A DNA stretch of 64,000 nucleotides from positions 372,001-436,000 of the forward strand of contig OY720102.1 of NCBI GenBank assembly GCA_963082875.1, written 5' to 3'. The notes under the pieces are model-generated. The model was not told the DNA's origin and did no database searches. It saw only the letters and a program-made list of their open reading frames with translations. This document shows, in pieces, positions 1 to 13,600 of the stretch (position 1 is the stretch's first letter; each line of letters begins with the position of its first letter). The position numbers were made by a program, and so were the translations under genes. Origin of the DNA: Corella eumyota. Taxonomy: Eukaryota > Chordata > Ascidiacea > Phlebobranchia > Corellidae.

Positions 1-797
1 GCAATTCCTTGACTTCCCCACACGACGACTCTGGGTATCCGTATCCAGTGTTTACATTCTGAATCGAATGATAAATATGTTCGTCCGGTGGCTGAAGGTT
101 CGAAACCTGGCCCAGGAGACTCGAGATTTTGTCGCGGTTGAAGTAATTGCTCTCGTTGTAAGACGGCGGTGGATCAAAACTTGCTGCGGATCGTACGGAT
201 CCGACTTGAGTGGATCGTGTGGATGACACGGATTCCAAATCCGTCATTTCCATCTGTTTTTCTCGTGATCGGTTGCGTGAAATCCGTCGCACAACAACCG
301 CTAGAAAGAGCAAGAGAGCAATGGCAACGCCAATAAGAACGCCTGGAATAAGATTAGGCGGTTGTGACGTCATTTGATTGACATATTCGGGCACTGGAAG
401 ATTTTTTGGCACATCTGGCAAATAACTTGAACCATTTGGTGCTTGGTTGCCGTTTGGTTTAAAACAAACAAACGGAAACTTCTGATCACGTGTCAACGAT
501 TTTGTGACGTCATTAAGAAAAAAATCAATGCCTAGAGAAAGATTTTGGTTCAGAAAATCGCCATCTTTGGCTACCCTATAGTAGGCATAACAGCGCGGAT
601 AGGATGGATGGTTGTTTTGAATGGTTTTAAACACTTCTTGGTTTGCAATAACAGCCAGATTTGAGTTATGGTCTTGGCACCATTCAACTGAAGACGCAAA
701 ATTTATTGGATTTGCGTTAAATATAAATTCTCCATATTTTGTGTCGCACACCAAGTCACAAAATTTGTTATAGAAGTTTGCAGGCTTACAAACCATT
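1..797 (-). CDS. C-type-lectin-like single-pass membrane protein, 3' part
   Basis: An open frame of about 265 codons runs from the ATG at 797 off the left edge. Residues ~12-111 resemble a C-type lectin-like domain: the canonical first block (FASSVEWCQDHNSNLAVIAN), a central Cys, and a closing LNDV...FPFVCF. A Pro/Asn-rich stalk follows, then one membrane segment (~150-169, VLIGVAIALLLFLAVVV), a basic stop-transfer (RRISRNRSR) and a Ser-rich cytoplasmic tail with PPPSY, a PPxY site of the kind bound by Nedd4-type WW domains. The Ca-binding EPN/QPD and WND triplets are not clear, so sugar binding is doubtful. There is no signal peptide after the ATG, so a further 5' exon is likely. A pyrimidine-rich acceptor lies near 827, but frame stops separate it from this ATG, so the true start is open. 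The type I surface receptor or adhesion role is inferred. Confidence 0.7.
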
Positions 798-1612
798 TTT
801 AAATACTTTAATCATTTGTTTTAAGCCTAGAAATATAAATAATAAACAATCTACATTTTAAAATGCTTCAAAAAAATATTGTTTTTTAAATCTAAAAATT
901 GACACTTCTTAAAAATTTTAAAAAATTAAAAAGAGCTTTAAAATTTGATATAATTTCACAAATTTATTTGCTAAATAATACTGTATCTTCTATCCACGAC
1001 AAAACGCCTTCTTCTAATAAAGATATTAGAGCTCTATTAGCGTCGTCTGCCAAGTTATAAAATGCGCAAAGGAACGGAATTGCTATAGCCTTAACCTAAT
1101 CTTCCATTGTACATTTCGCCCTTTCCGCATTCGTTTTAGTTCTACCCGTTTAAACCGGCGGACAAAAATTCCAGCATTTAAAACCGAACGATATCTTAAA
1201 ATTTACGACTTTTAAGATTTATTGTTATTTGTTAGACCATAATAAATATCGTATAAATTTAAATATTAAGTTAAGGTGAAACATAAATCTAGTAACACTG
1301 TTTTGCAATAAAACCTCGCACTATAACGCGACAATAAAACAAACAATTAGCTTTGTTCGGTAGAGCAGTTTATAAAACACTTTAAAGTTGACTTTAAGTT
1401 CCTAGAAACATTCAAATATTAAACTTGGATAAATAAACTTTTAATTGAACAAGTATCAAATAATAAAAAATTAACAACACAACCTGACTCAAGCCTTTAA
1501 AATTAAACCAATTATTAGAACTTCTGCAATTTTAAAATCCTATTTTTATTGAAAACCATCAAAAAAATGTTTAATATTTAATTTTTACTTTTTTAAGTTA
1601 TTTGTTTTTTAG
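798..1612. other. Intergenic stretch, AT-rich
   Basis: This lies between the minus-strand lectin-like gene and the first recognised exon of the WD40 gene, and should hold promoters or first exons of one or both. I found no convincing ATG exon for the WD40 gene here. The only coding-like signal is a short minus-strand stretch at 964-1095, listed separately. Confidence 0.5.
964..1095 (-). other. Isolated coding-like fragment of 43 codons
   Basis: A minus-strand open stretch directly follows an AG (acceptor-like) and ends in a stop. It has unusually protein-like composition for this AT-rich DNA, for example ADDANRALISLLEEG and LSWIEDTVLF. No ATG exon or partner exon was found nearby, so it may be a last exon, a gene relic or chance. 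I do not recognise the family. Confidence 0.25.
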
Positions 1613-4600
1613 GTTCGCGCAAAAAACAAGATTCCTATCTTAGCAAGTTCCCAGTCCTTGGACCAGCAATACAACATATTGTATGGACTTCTAAAAACAG
1701 GTTTTTATTTATTTACTAATTTTTAAACAATTTAACAACGACTCAGACCCAAATTTTAAAAAAATGTTAAAAATAATTTGATTTAATGTACCTAGGTAAT
1801 TAGTATTGCAATAATTAGCCAAATTAATTAATAATATTAACATTTAGCAAACAAAAATCTATTTTAAAATACAAACTGTTAATTAATATCGGTATTAATA
1901 ATTAATTTAATTACTTCATCCTCCTAATTGTTTTATTATTTATAATTCAACTATAAGTAAATATTGAAATATCGACAATGACTCTAACTATGCAAACAAT
2001 CTGTTTAAATATTTTTAACTTTGTGACGGAAAGTACCAACCACAGAAAGTATCACTTTAAATTTTGAAAACAAGGTTGTGCTTTAAATTTTGAATAAATG
2101 TAGTTGCCAGAATGACAATGCAAAATTTAAGATAACAAAATTATTTAATTAACATCTTTTTTATTTCATTAAAGCTGGAAAATTTCTGTTTGACATTGTA
2201 AAGGTATAAAATAATACCGACTTTGGTTTTAAATATGCCTTACACTTTTGAGTTAAATTAAGTTGCCCTCGTGTAAAACATAGCCACAACAATATACTTG
2301 TACATAAACTTACTATAAACATACTTGTACTCTGAACATTTGGTTTGTTTCAGGTTGTTTGTCAGTGTAGGAGTGGACAAAAACTTCAGAGTATATTCGG
2401 ATACTATGCACAGGTTGGTCTAAACTTTGTGTTAAACACTTAAAACAAAAAACCCAATATTGTAAGCTATTTTAACATCACTTAAATTACGAACAAATTA
2501 CATGGCATTGCCGTGATTCGAACTTGAAACCTTTAGTACCATAACCCGATATCACTAACGACATATCATACCTTATTTGTGACGTCAAAGAGCGCTGCGC
2601 TATTGGCTCTTTTAAAGGCGCAATAATAAAACGTGTTTTAATCACCCCACATCGTTAGATTTAAAAGCAAATAAAACGGCATTGGCGGGACTCGAACACA
2701 AGACTTACGACCTGTAACCGCACGTCACAACTTATTTACGTAGCTTGAACCAACAACTGACTGAACCAATAAATCTTTAAAGTAAAATATTTCAACACAA
2801 TCAGTGTTGGAGTTAAATCACCTCCACAGCTGGTTTTAGTCAAATAGAAATACCTCAATGAGGCAGTAAAATAAACAATAAAACCGCGCCTTAAATCATT
2901 CTAGCGAGGTTTTACAAATTGTAAATAAAATATTAATTCCAAATTATCGCTAACAAGTCACGTACACATTGTTAATGACGTCATAAACATCACAGACAAC
3001 GTAACAACATTTTTACATTAACAATACGTCACAAACACCAACAACGAAGTCACAACACCATCAATGACGTCACAAACACCAATAATAACGTTACAAACAC
3101 CAATAACTACGTCACGAAAACCAATCAAAAAGTCACAACTACTAACTCTGTTAACACCATAATGACGTCACACAACTAATATTGTTACGTAGTTGCCAAC
3201 GAGTGTCGGCCCCAACAGTTTGTGCGAGTCCGGTTTTATCGATGATCTACTTGGAGGAAACGGATGAGGTTGTAACAGGGAGCATCGGACTCATTCAACC
3301 CTGGAAGATCCACGTATCCACGGATCTGAGATCCACAAAATCCGCCGGTAAGTTTATGACGTCACAAACATAGTTTTTTAAGGTGCACAATAAGACAAAA
3401 GTTATTTTAGAACTTAAAATATCCAATTCTCAAACAAGTTTGTTTTAGAAAGTGACGTCAACAAAGGCGATTGTTTGAAACAATCGACGAACAAGAAAGT
3501 GAAAAGAAATGATTATGGACTGGGAGGTCAAATGTTAGAGGTAGAAAATTAAAAAAAATTCTGTAAAAATCGGTTTTTAAAATTAAAAAAAAAAGGCAAT
3601 AAATAAAACGCTGTCGGGGTGAAAAAAGGTAACGAAATTTCATGATTTTAAAACACGACCTTGAATATTAAATGTTTACATAAAGATTTTATAATGAACC
3701 AAAACCCAGCAAGGTCAGCAAACTCTAAAATAAATTTGTTTTTATTGAACAATAAAACTTTGCGTTGTCCAGAATTTGCATAACATTTTAAAACTTTTAT
3801 TTCCAAAAAATCCGATTGTTAAAACCATTGTAAAGACCATTGTATTGTTAAAACCATTGTAAAGACTTTTAATAAAAACTCTAAAATTAACTTTAAAGTC
3901 AGTTCCGTTTTCGTATGACGTAATAATGTCAATTCAATAAATCAACCAATTAAACTTTATTGACTTTAACACAAAATATTAAATTTTAGTGAAAATTTTA
4001 TATAAAAATTGACAATTTTGACAAAAAAAATTTATTAAAATCTAAGTTTTTGTTCGCTTGTTTACATTTAGCGATAAAATAGGCAGAGCTACTCTAGTAC
4101 TTTCTACGTCATCATAAACAGGACTTCCCTTTTCTTTTTTTTTTAAGTTGTATATATAACTTAAAAAAAAAGTGAAATTATTTAAAGTTAAAACCATTTT
4201 TGTGTTCAGTGACACCAACTTTATCAGTTTTAAAGTAAAAAAACATCGCCAATTTAAGACTTTAAATAATTTAAAAAAAAACTTTATTTTCCAGGCGATG
4301 ACGCCCTACCCTTGCGATATCCAATCAGACGACTGGGCTTTGCGCATGCGCGTGTACAACAACAGTAGGAGTATATTCGGACGTCATAATGAGACATTGT
4401 TAGTAGTTGTTTGTAACTATGCCGTCATAATCATCGATTACGTAAAAAGAAAACAATTGTGGCATGTAAGATTGAAACCAATTCAACTCAACCTCACACC
4501 ACGCGGTGAAAAAGACAAAATTATCTCACCGCGAGATGGGTGTAGTGAGCAAGGTAAATTTAATTAAAGAAACGAATCCTTTAACCCCAAATAAAAACGA

Positions 4601-7600
4601 GGTAAAACATTGCCTAAAAACGCTTTCAAATTTTTTAATTGCTAAATAATAAAAACTTAATTTTATCACAAAATGTTTCCTAGAATCGGGCAAGAAAACC
4701 CCGCGCAGCAAAATCCACAACGTGAGTGGTCACGTGACTTTAACGAGGTGCGATTTTCTCCCACGGTTTGGCTACTTCGTCACTTCCGGCGAAGAAGGAA
4801 CGATCAGAATAATGCAAATGGTGACGTCACATAACATAACAATTAACCTTATTATAGCAAACTATGTGAATATAACGTAACCTTTTAATTAAAAACGGAA
4901 CCATGATAATGACAAGCGATTCAATTAAGCTAAATACATGAAACGAGCAGGAATCAAACCCAGAACCCCACAGAGCAATGTTCATTACACCGACAACAAA
5001 ACAATGGTCTTTGTTACATAACAAATATTAGTGATACAAAGCAATCATTTAATTATGACTCTTGCTTACAACCTAAAACAATTACCGTAACACTAGAATT
5101 ATACCCCGTGCCCTAAACAATTACAAAGTCCACCAAACGAAAATAATCGTAGTATATTTAAAATGCGCAAAAAGGTTAACTGTACAACAAATCATCAAAA
5201 AAACAATGGCCTTTGTTACGCAACAAATATTAGTAATACAAAGCAATCATTTATTTATAACTCATGCGCACAACTTGAAGCCATCGTTGTAACACTAGAC
5301 TTTCCTTTTTTACAATTAAATTTATCTAAATTCACTTATAGATTCACCTCACAACATACATAACAACATTTATTAATGTTCAGGTTAACTTCGGGCTAGT
5401 CACAGAAATCAGCGGGCATCGAGGGCCAATAACCGGGCTGATAGCTCACCCAGTTCACCCGATCCTAATAAGTTCATCTACGGATGGGAGCATCAGGATC
5501 TGGTGTTTGGAGACTTTTAAACTTATTCAGAGGATCGATACTGGGTTGGTGATTGACGATATGACCTTGAGTTCGAATCCCAACTACGTATTTTATCGAA
5601 GCAAGTGCCAGGTAATCAATAAATATGCTTTTTTTGTTTTAGTAATAATAATTATTTTTAGTTTGTTCTGTTAAATTTTATACAAGGGCCAAGCAAATGA
5701 TAAATAAATATAAGGCTATATAGTTTAAATAGTGCCAAGTTTATAGAGTTAAGTTAAGTAATATATATAAGAACGCAAAAGTCGTGCAAAATTAAAGTTA
5801 AAAGTATTCAAATACTAACTGCAAATTTATTTTCCCTTTATCAAAACCACAACAATTTAAATCACTTTACAAGTCAAATAAAATAAAATCTACTTATAAT
5901 ATATGACAACAAAAATATACCAAAAACCATTAATAAATGAACATAGGTTAGCGAACATACGCTACAACCGTCTACACAATATGCCCAGCCTTATATTAAT
6001 AACTAAGTAATTAAATTATTGAATCCTAATTAACAATTAAAAACAAAATAAGTTTTCTCCAAAAATTTAAACCCATTTTAAAATTTCCATTTAGATCAGT
6101 GTATACAGACTCACAAACATCTACTCCTTATACACCGTCCTTCACTCTACGACCTTGAAACTAACCAGGGTCGAAGGTTATCCTCAACTTGGGGTTGGGG
6201 GCAAAATTGTCGCAAGTTTAGAAGATGGGTCAATTGCTATTCTGTCCCCAACTAATGGGATGTTACTCACAATTGTTTACCCTATGACATCACTACAGGT
6301 CATTGTTTAACCTTTTATACTTAATATAAAATATAACTTTAACTTAATAAGTCAAAAAAAATTAAAAATTAAATTAACAAACCAACTAATTAGAAAAAAC
6401 AAACCATAATTGCCAAATTGCAAATAAACCAAATTAATTAATCAAACTTCAATCCCCACTGCTCTCATGCTGTACCGCCCTTGAGTAAGGCGATATAAAC
6501 GGTATGAACTCCTGCTGAGCCAGCACTTAATCAGCAGCTTAATTATCGGGCAATTATAATCTATAATATTCCAAATTGCCACAGGCAACTCGAGACTGGG
6601 TTGGAGTAACTGATGTTACTCTATGTTTAGGTCGCGCATTTGACTTTCCCACATTGAGGATAAAGATATATACAAAAAAAAACTTCAATTAAAGACTCAT
6701 AAAAAACACTCCTATTTTAATAAAAAACAACGATAAAAAAATATCAAACCGTATTTTTAAAGGTTTTTACAGAAATAGTTTATGACCCGTTCCTTAACTT
6801 AAGTTACGTGAAGTTGCAAGATGACGGGGTCATGCAGTGTGTTTGTTCTACTAACCCCGCTACCCCAGTGACTAAGTTTACCCCAACTATAGCTTACGAT
6901 GAGAGTGTGAACAGTCTTGCTACTGCATGGGTGAGAATAAAATTTGCGTTTTAAGTAAAAACAATGTTTTATTTAATATTTATCTTTTATGTAAAAAGAC
7001 CATTTTTACTGCCTCATTATAAAGTAATTTTACCCCCATTTCTAGTTGTGCTAGTTTTGTGTTTACATTGCATTTAATGTTGTTTTATTAACCTCGTTTG
7101 TTTATTAATCAAAATATGTTTTTTATTTAAATTTTGCCTCAGCAAGAGTTTATAATGTATATTACTTATTATCTATGAAATAAAAGAAATAGAGAGTTAA
7201 CCTAAGACCTGATGTAGTGAAGCCAAGTGTTCTAACCACTATGCTATGCTACTAATTATTAAAATTAACAAAAAAACAAATTTAACCCAAAAAATTTATC
7301 CTAAATATGTTATAGGTTGGACTAGGCGACAATAAAGTTATGTCAGTTGTGTTTGCTGGGTTAAGAAATGGACAAATCGCTCTGATTCATCCCAACTCCC
7401 TTAACATGACAACCATGCAGGCTCATATGGGTAAATATTTCAGTTTATACTAAACATTATAAGTGACATAATACATAAGACCGGCAGTGTGGTGTAGTGG
7501 TAAGAACACTTGCTACACCACACATGAGGTTGTGGGTTCAATCTCCACTGCTCCCATGCTGTAGCGCCCTTGAGTAAGGCGCTATAAACAGTTTGAACTT

Positions 7601-10600
7601 CTGCTGAGCCAGCACTTGATCAGCAGTATAATTACCAGACAATTATAATCTATAATATCCCAAACTGCCACAGGCAACTCGAGACTGGGTTGGAGTAACT
7701 GATGTTACTATATGTTTAAGTCGCGCATTCGACTTTCCCACATCGAGGATAAAGCTGTATATGAAAATAAAAATGTTGTTAATACAGTTTACATTATATG
7801 TAGACAGGGTCACCTATATTGGATCAGTTAAGAAAAATGACAAAGGATTTCATTTTGCTACAGGTAATACAGTATTTAACAATATATTTTCAATGACCTA
7901 TGAATGTTAGGCTAAAAACTCTTAAAAATCAAAACCTCAAAAGTTAAAACTTTACTATAGGCTAAGTCAAACAAACCCAATACAAAAGCTATATTAAAAA
8001 AAACTTTTAGAAAAACAAAGCTTGTATTAAAAACAAAACCGCTATATTTTAAACTATCTGTAGAACTAATGTTATGCTAAAAAAACTCTTAAATAAATTT
8101 GTGTAAACATTAATACTTTTGGCATGTTTTAAATCATTAAATTGATATTTTTATTTTTTCCGTCGGATTGTTGTAATATTAATTGTATATCGTATTTATT
8201 ATTTACTTTTATCAATGCGCGAAAAACCAAAATAAAAAAATAAAAAAAAACAAGTATCAAAAGTATATTCCTAAAAAAATGGCTTCAAACAAATAAAAAG
8301 TTTTTGTGCATTTTAAAATTAACTTACAACAACTTAAAAACTAAACAAGTTTTAAACTAAAAACTTTAAACTTAAAAAGACTCACAACTATCAATTTTTT
8401 ATACAGACGAGATGCCGATCTTTCAACATCGCTTAATCAGCATCGGGGTGAGCACTGTACGAACATGGAACATCCTAATTCACCCCTGTGATGATGACAA
8501 CCGCCCCCATGACTACCACGTTTACCTTGAACCCGAGCTCAAGGTCAAGTTGCCGGGGGTGATGGCCGCCCCCGTGCTTTTAACAGTCATGGGTGACCGG
8601 GTTTGTATGACAACAAAGTTTAATCTGATATTTGTCCTAATTTTGCAAATTAGGACGAAGAATAGAGTGTTTAGTGTAGCGTCGGTTGCCGTAAGTATTT
8701 ATTATTTTGTACTTTTTATATTTTGTTTTTAAAAATCGGATTAACAGTTTAATTTTTTGTTTTAAAAGCTTCAAAATGCTTTTCTAGAGTGTAAATTAAA
8801 ACTAACTGATTTTTCCATTAAACTTTTCAGATAACGCATATTTTAACGTGGGTTATATTAAAGTGAACAAAAAAAACTTTAATTACCTCAATCCACATTC
8901 AATTACTTTTCTTATTATCCAGTTTTATCCAATTCCATTCTATTTCTTTTCTTTATTATTATTTCCTTTTTTAATTGATTTCTTCTTCAGTCTAAAAAAC
9001 ATTTTAAACAAGTTTAGAATTAAAAAATTTTTTTTAGTTATTTGTCTTACATAAAACATCCTAATAATTATAAACCAATTACAGCTCCCGCTAAAGTCAC
9101 AACAACGCCGCATCTCAAGGAACATCGAGGACAAATACTTGATGCGAAGTCATCACCGTGACGATGACCATGTGACAATGATTACAACACTTGAGGGAGC
9201 TACAATGTTGAGTTGTTTTGTGAGTGGAAGTAAAGATGGAGTGGTGAAAATATGGGATAAAGAAAACAGGTTTGATATAAATTAATAGAATTTTGTTTTT
9301 TAAAGAAATTTTAATGACTTAAAAAAAAATGACCCTAGAATCTTAAAAAAAATTCATGTTATAAAGAAATATTTTTTTTTGTATATTTTTTTATCCTTAA
9401 TGTGGGAAAGTTGAATGCGCAACCTAAACATAAAGTAGCATCAGTTACTCCAACCCAGTCTCGAGTTGCCTGTGGCAGTTTGGGATATTATAGATTATAA
9501 TTGCCCGATAATTATGCTGCTGATTAAGTGCTGGCTTAGCAGGAGTTCATACCGTTTATAGTGCATTACTCAAGGGCGCTACAGCATAAGAGCAGTGGGG
9601 ATTGAACCCACGACCGCATGTGTGGTGTAGCAAGTGTTCTTACCACTACACCACGCTGCGGTATGTAATATACTTTAACCAAAATAAAGTTTTGTAAACT
9701 AAAATAAATTTAAAAAAAGTTACATTCAATAATAAACTATAGATGCATAGCTGCATTCATATCCAGAAAAAAGTTAATTACAAAAATTAACATAATTAAT
9801 TTATTTTAGATTAATTAGAGAAATATGTTTCGCCCCCCTTCCTGTTAGTTCAATTTGTTTTGCTAATAATCGAGACCTTCTGGTGGGGCTAGAGGGTAAG
9901 ATTGTCATGGTCGATTGCACAACCTTTCTTCCTCTCTCTTTCGTGAAAGAGAACAGACTCTTGGAGGTCGGTTTCTATGACGATAAGATGGAGATGCCGC
10001 TTTCATATAATCAGAGCATTATGTAAGTTGATTCGTTGTTAATTTAATTAATTTTCAAGCAACACAAAACTGCTTTAACATCAAATAAAGAGGAATTTAA
10101 TTTAGAATCTGAAGTTGTGTGACTTCAAAAAAAAAGTTTTGAAAATTTTTGAAAAATTCTTAAAAAATTTTCTTTTGATTTTGTTTAATTTTAGAACAAT
10201 ATCAGATATCGATAAACTTCCAACAGAACCACTAGAGGCATCAGCGCGTATTTTAAGCAAAGATAAAATCGATTTTCAAACATTTCAAAAGGTAAAAAAT
10301 ATTGAAAATAAATTTTAACTTTGTACTATCAAAAATGGGAAAGTTTTGGTACAAAAACAAACTGCTAAGTTGTAAAAGTCTAATTTTTTGTTTAAATTTA
10401 AAGCCACCAGAAGAAACAAAAACATCACCAGAAAAACCCATCCCAAAATCTGGTTTCAAATTCCTAAAGTGGAGAGCCACAACAAGAAAAATAATCGAAA
10501 AAAACAACCAACAAAAAAAGGAAGAAAACGAGTCTATTAGCGAAGAAAGCAGTAAAGAAACGAGTTCCAGTAGTGTCTGCTCTGAGACTACTTCTTTAAC

Positions 10601-13600
10601 TACAACTTTCGATATCCCAGTTGATAAAAGTTTTGCCAGACAAAGAATAAAAGTTTTTAAAAGTCTAGAAAATGTTACGGAAAAAGATGAAAAGAAATTA
10701 AAAATATCAAAATCAACAAACTTTGTAAATATCGATAAAAAAAAATCTAGTTTGGAAAATACAAACATTAAGAATAAAATAATTATTCCAAGCACGGAAG
10801 AACTTAAATTATATTCACCAGAACTTAACCCTGAGTTAGAAAACCCAACTTTACAAACTTTAGAGTCAAGTGAAAACAACCCCATATTAATTTATGACAT
10901 AAAAAATCACGGAAACCATAAAAACCAGATAAAATCACCAGATGAACTAGATACCAACCCAACACCAATAGGACCAGCGTACAACAATTCAATCTACAGT
11001 GCATTCCAATACAAGGGGGTTTATGTAAAGGGAATGGAATTAGAAATAACTCAAGAAAGAGTAGACGAGATATTAAACCAAAGATATCCAATAGCTCCTG
11101 ATGGTTACATTCCTAACTCAGTTATAAGGTAAAAGTTTACCTTTTTTTGTATATATATTTATCCTCGATGTGGGAAAGTCGAATGACTTAAACATAGAGT
11201 AACATCAGTTACTCTGACCCAGTCTCGAGATGCTTGTGGTAGTTTGGGATATTATAGATTATAATTGCCCGATAATGATGCTGCTGATTAAGTGCTGGCT
11301 CAGCAGGAGTTCATGCCGTTTATAGCGCCTTACTCAAGGGCGCTACAGCATGAGATCAGTGGGCGCTACAGCATGAGATCATTGAACCCACGACCTCATG
11401 TTTCGGTGTAGCAAGTGTTCTTACCACTACACCACCCTGCCGGTTTACTTATTGCAAATATTAAACCAACAACAAGACCAAACTTTAAAATTTGGAAAAA
11501 ATTTAAAATTAGAGCCACACTTAGAAATGTGTACACAAAAGCATTACGCTCTTAGCTTTTATTAACCCATATTAGAAAAAAACTTATAAACAATAAAGCT
11601 TAGTGTACAGTATGTAAACATGTTCAAAAGGCCTACAAAATATATAAAGCTGCTGATTGTGGTACGTGAATATATTTTTGCAGGCAAATACTAGTTAAAA
11701 CCATATTACAACAATTAAAATGTAACCTGTAGAACTAGCTGTCCACTAGTATAACAAGTTTTATAATATGTTACCCAAAGGTTTAAAATTCGACCCCCAA
11801 CTCCAAGGGAGATCATCCAACCCACCTGGACCCTCCAACCCTGCCCCGGAGCTGAGGTTAAAGAAGAAGAAAAGGAGGAGGAAGAAAAAAAATCCTCTTA
11901 CACATTTTCCTCCCTGGATAGTTTATCGACAATTCATCTCGATTTCGATTCCTTAACGGCCTCGTTACCAGTTGATCTTAGCTCAAGCACCGTTTCCAAT
12001 AGTTTAGAGCTCGATGTAGGCCACATGGGGGCAATAGATAGTGGTCATAAAGGTGTTGGGGCTGTCGAGAAAGTCGAGTTCTTTAACAAAGTGCAACAGC
12101 GCGAAGAAATACTTGGTAACGCCCCAGAACAAAAACAAGTTGAATTTAAAGAACGAAGTATTAAACCAAGCATTAAAGACAAAAGTTTAAGAGGCTCAAG
12201 GTCGGATGTAACAGCAAGTATTGGTCCATCTCAGTTAGAAACGGTGCCAGCTGTACAACCAAAGCAAACTCAGGCTTCTAACAAAGTTGCAATGAAGGCA
12301 AAACTAATGGGCCAAAGGACGGAGGCTTTGCAGAAAGTGGAGAAAGAAAAAGTGGCCATTCCGACTATTTTAAAGGTGGGATAAATGGGGATTTTTTCAC
12401 ACAGTTGTTGAATCAACTTTACAGCATAATTTTAAAAGTGTAACAGGTGTTTATAAAGCCAAAACAAACATATATCCACATATAATAGTACAAAATGTAT
12501 AGGCCTATATAAAAATGCTGTTTGTGGTATAAGTTTAAATTATTGCAAGCAAATAATAGTTGAAGTTGCAACTATTTTACAACTATTTAAATGCTGACCA
12601 TAGGCTGGGCCATTGAACAATATATAAAGCATGTTTTTTAATCGCTTTTGTCATTACCCATTGCATCATTATTCTGTTAAAATTGTGATTAGTATTAGTG
12701 TGCAAATTTAATAAAAAATATTAAACAACAACTCACCATTTTCGTTCATCCTTGTCTTCTCTTAAAATCTTCCTCCTTACAACAGGAGATCGTGGAAGCT
12801 GCTTGGTTCCGGAAGAAGTTGGAGGTTGTGACTCCTGACACGGTGATCGATGCCTTACTCGAGATGGGGGACACAGTGCGAACGATGGCTCACGAGAAAA
12901 CTTGTGAGAACTTGGTGGTTCTAATACAAGAGTATGAGGTTAGAGAAGGTGGGTGGAGATGAGTTTGTAAATATTTTTAATCAACTGGAAGTGTGGTGTA
13001 AGAACAATTGATTTGATTACACGAGGTCCTGGGTTTGATTCCCACTGCTCTTATGCTGTAGTGACCTTAAGTATGAAGCTATAAATGGTATAAAGTGCTG
13101 CCAAGCCAATATCCTATCAGCACCTTAAATATCAGGCAATTTTAATCTATAATATCCCAAACTGCCAAAGTCAACTCGAGACTGGGTTGGGGTAATAATT
13201 GTTATTTTATGTTGTATTATATATGTATTAAAAAGCAAAACCTAAAACAATACAATAAATCTACTAAATAGTTAAATGACAATAATTGAATAAAACTTAT
13301 TGTTAATGCAACTGAACTTAACAAAAACAAAATGATTTTAAATATCAGGTGGGGGGAGGTTTAATATATCTCCAGATCAGTTTAACAGAGTACAAAAATT
13401 TATTGCCAAATATATCAAACCCTCCCATGATAAAAGAAACAATTTAGCCAACCACCCTAACAGAGTGGTCCTTGTTCACAATGCATTGGATGCCATTGTA
13501 TCAGGTTTGTTTACTAAGTATAGAAAAGTAGGTAAGACAATTGCTATCTGAAAGGCAAATTGCTTCTTACTGTTTAAATGTTGTACTTCAATATTATTAA

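Noticed and set aside
2500-2740. Possible tRNA genes on the minus strand
   Set aside because: B-box-like sequence is present but acceptor, D and T arms do not pair; treated as tRNA-derived repeat fragments.
10253-10885. 210-codon minus-strand frame
   Set aside because: Antisense shadow of the Lys/Glu/Ser-rich exon 10404-11128; composition is Phe/Leu/Ser as expected for such a shadow.
11768-11956. 62-codon frame with a Lys/Arg-rich stretch
   Set aside because: It is the wrong frame of the WD40-gene exon 11781-12375, whose correct frame encodes a Glu-rich run there.
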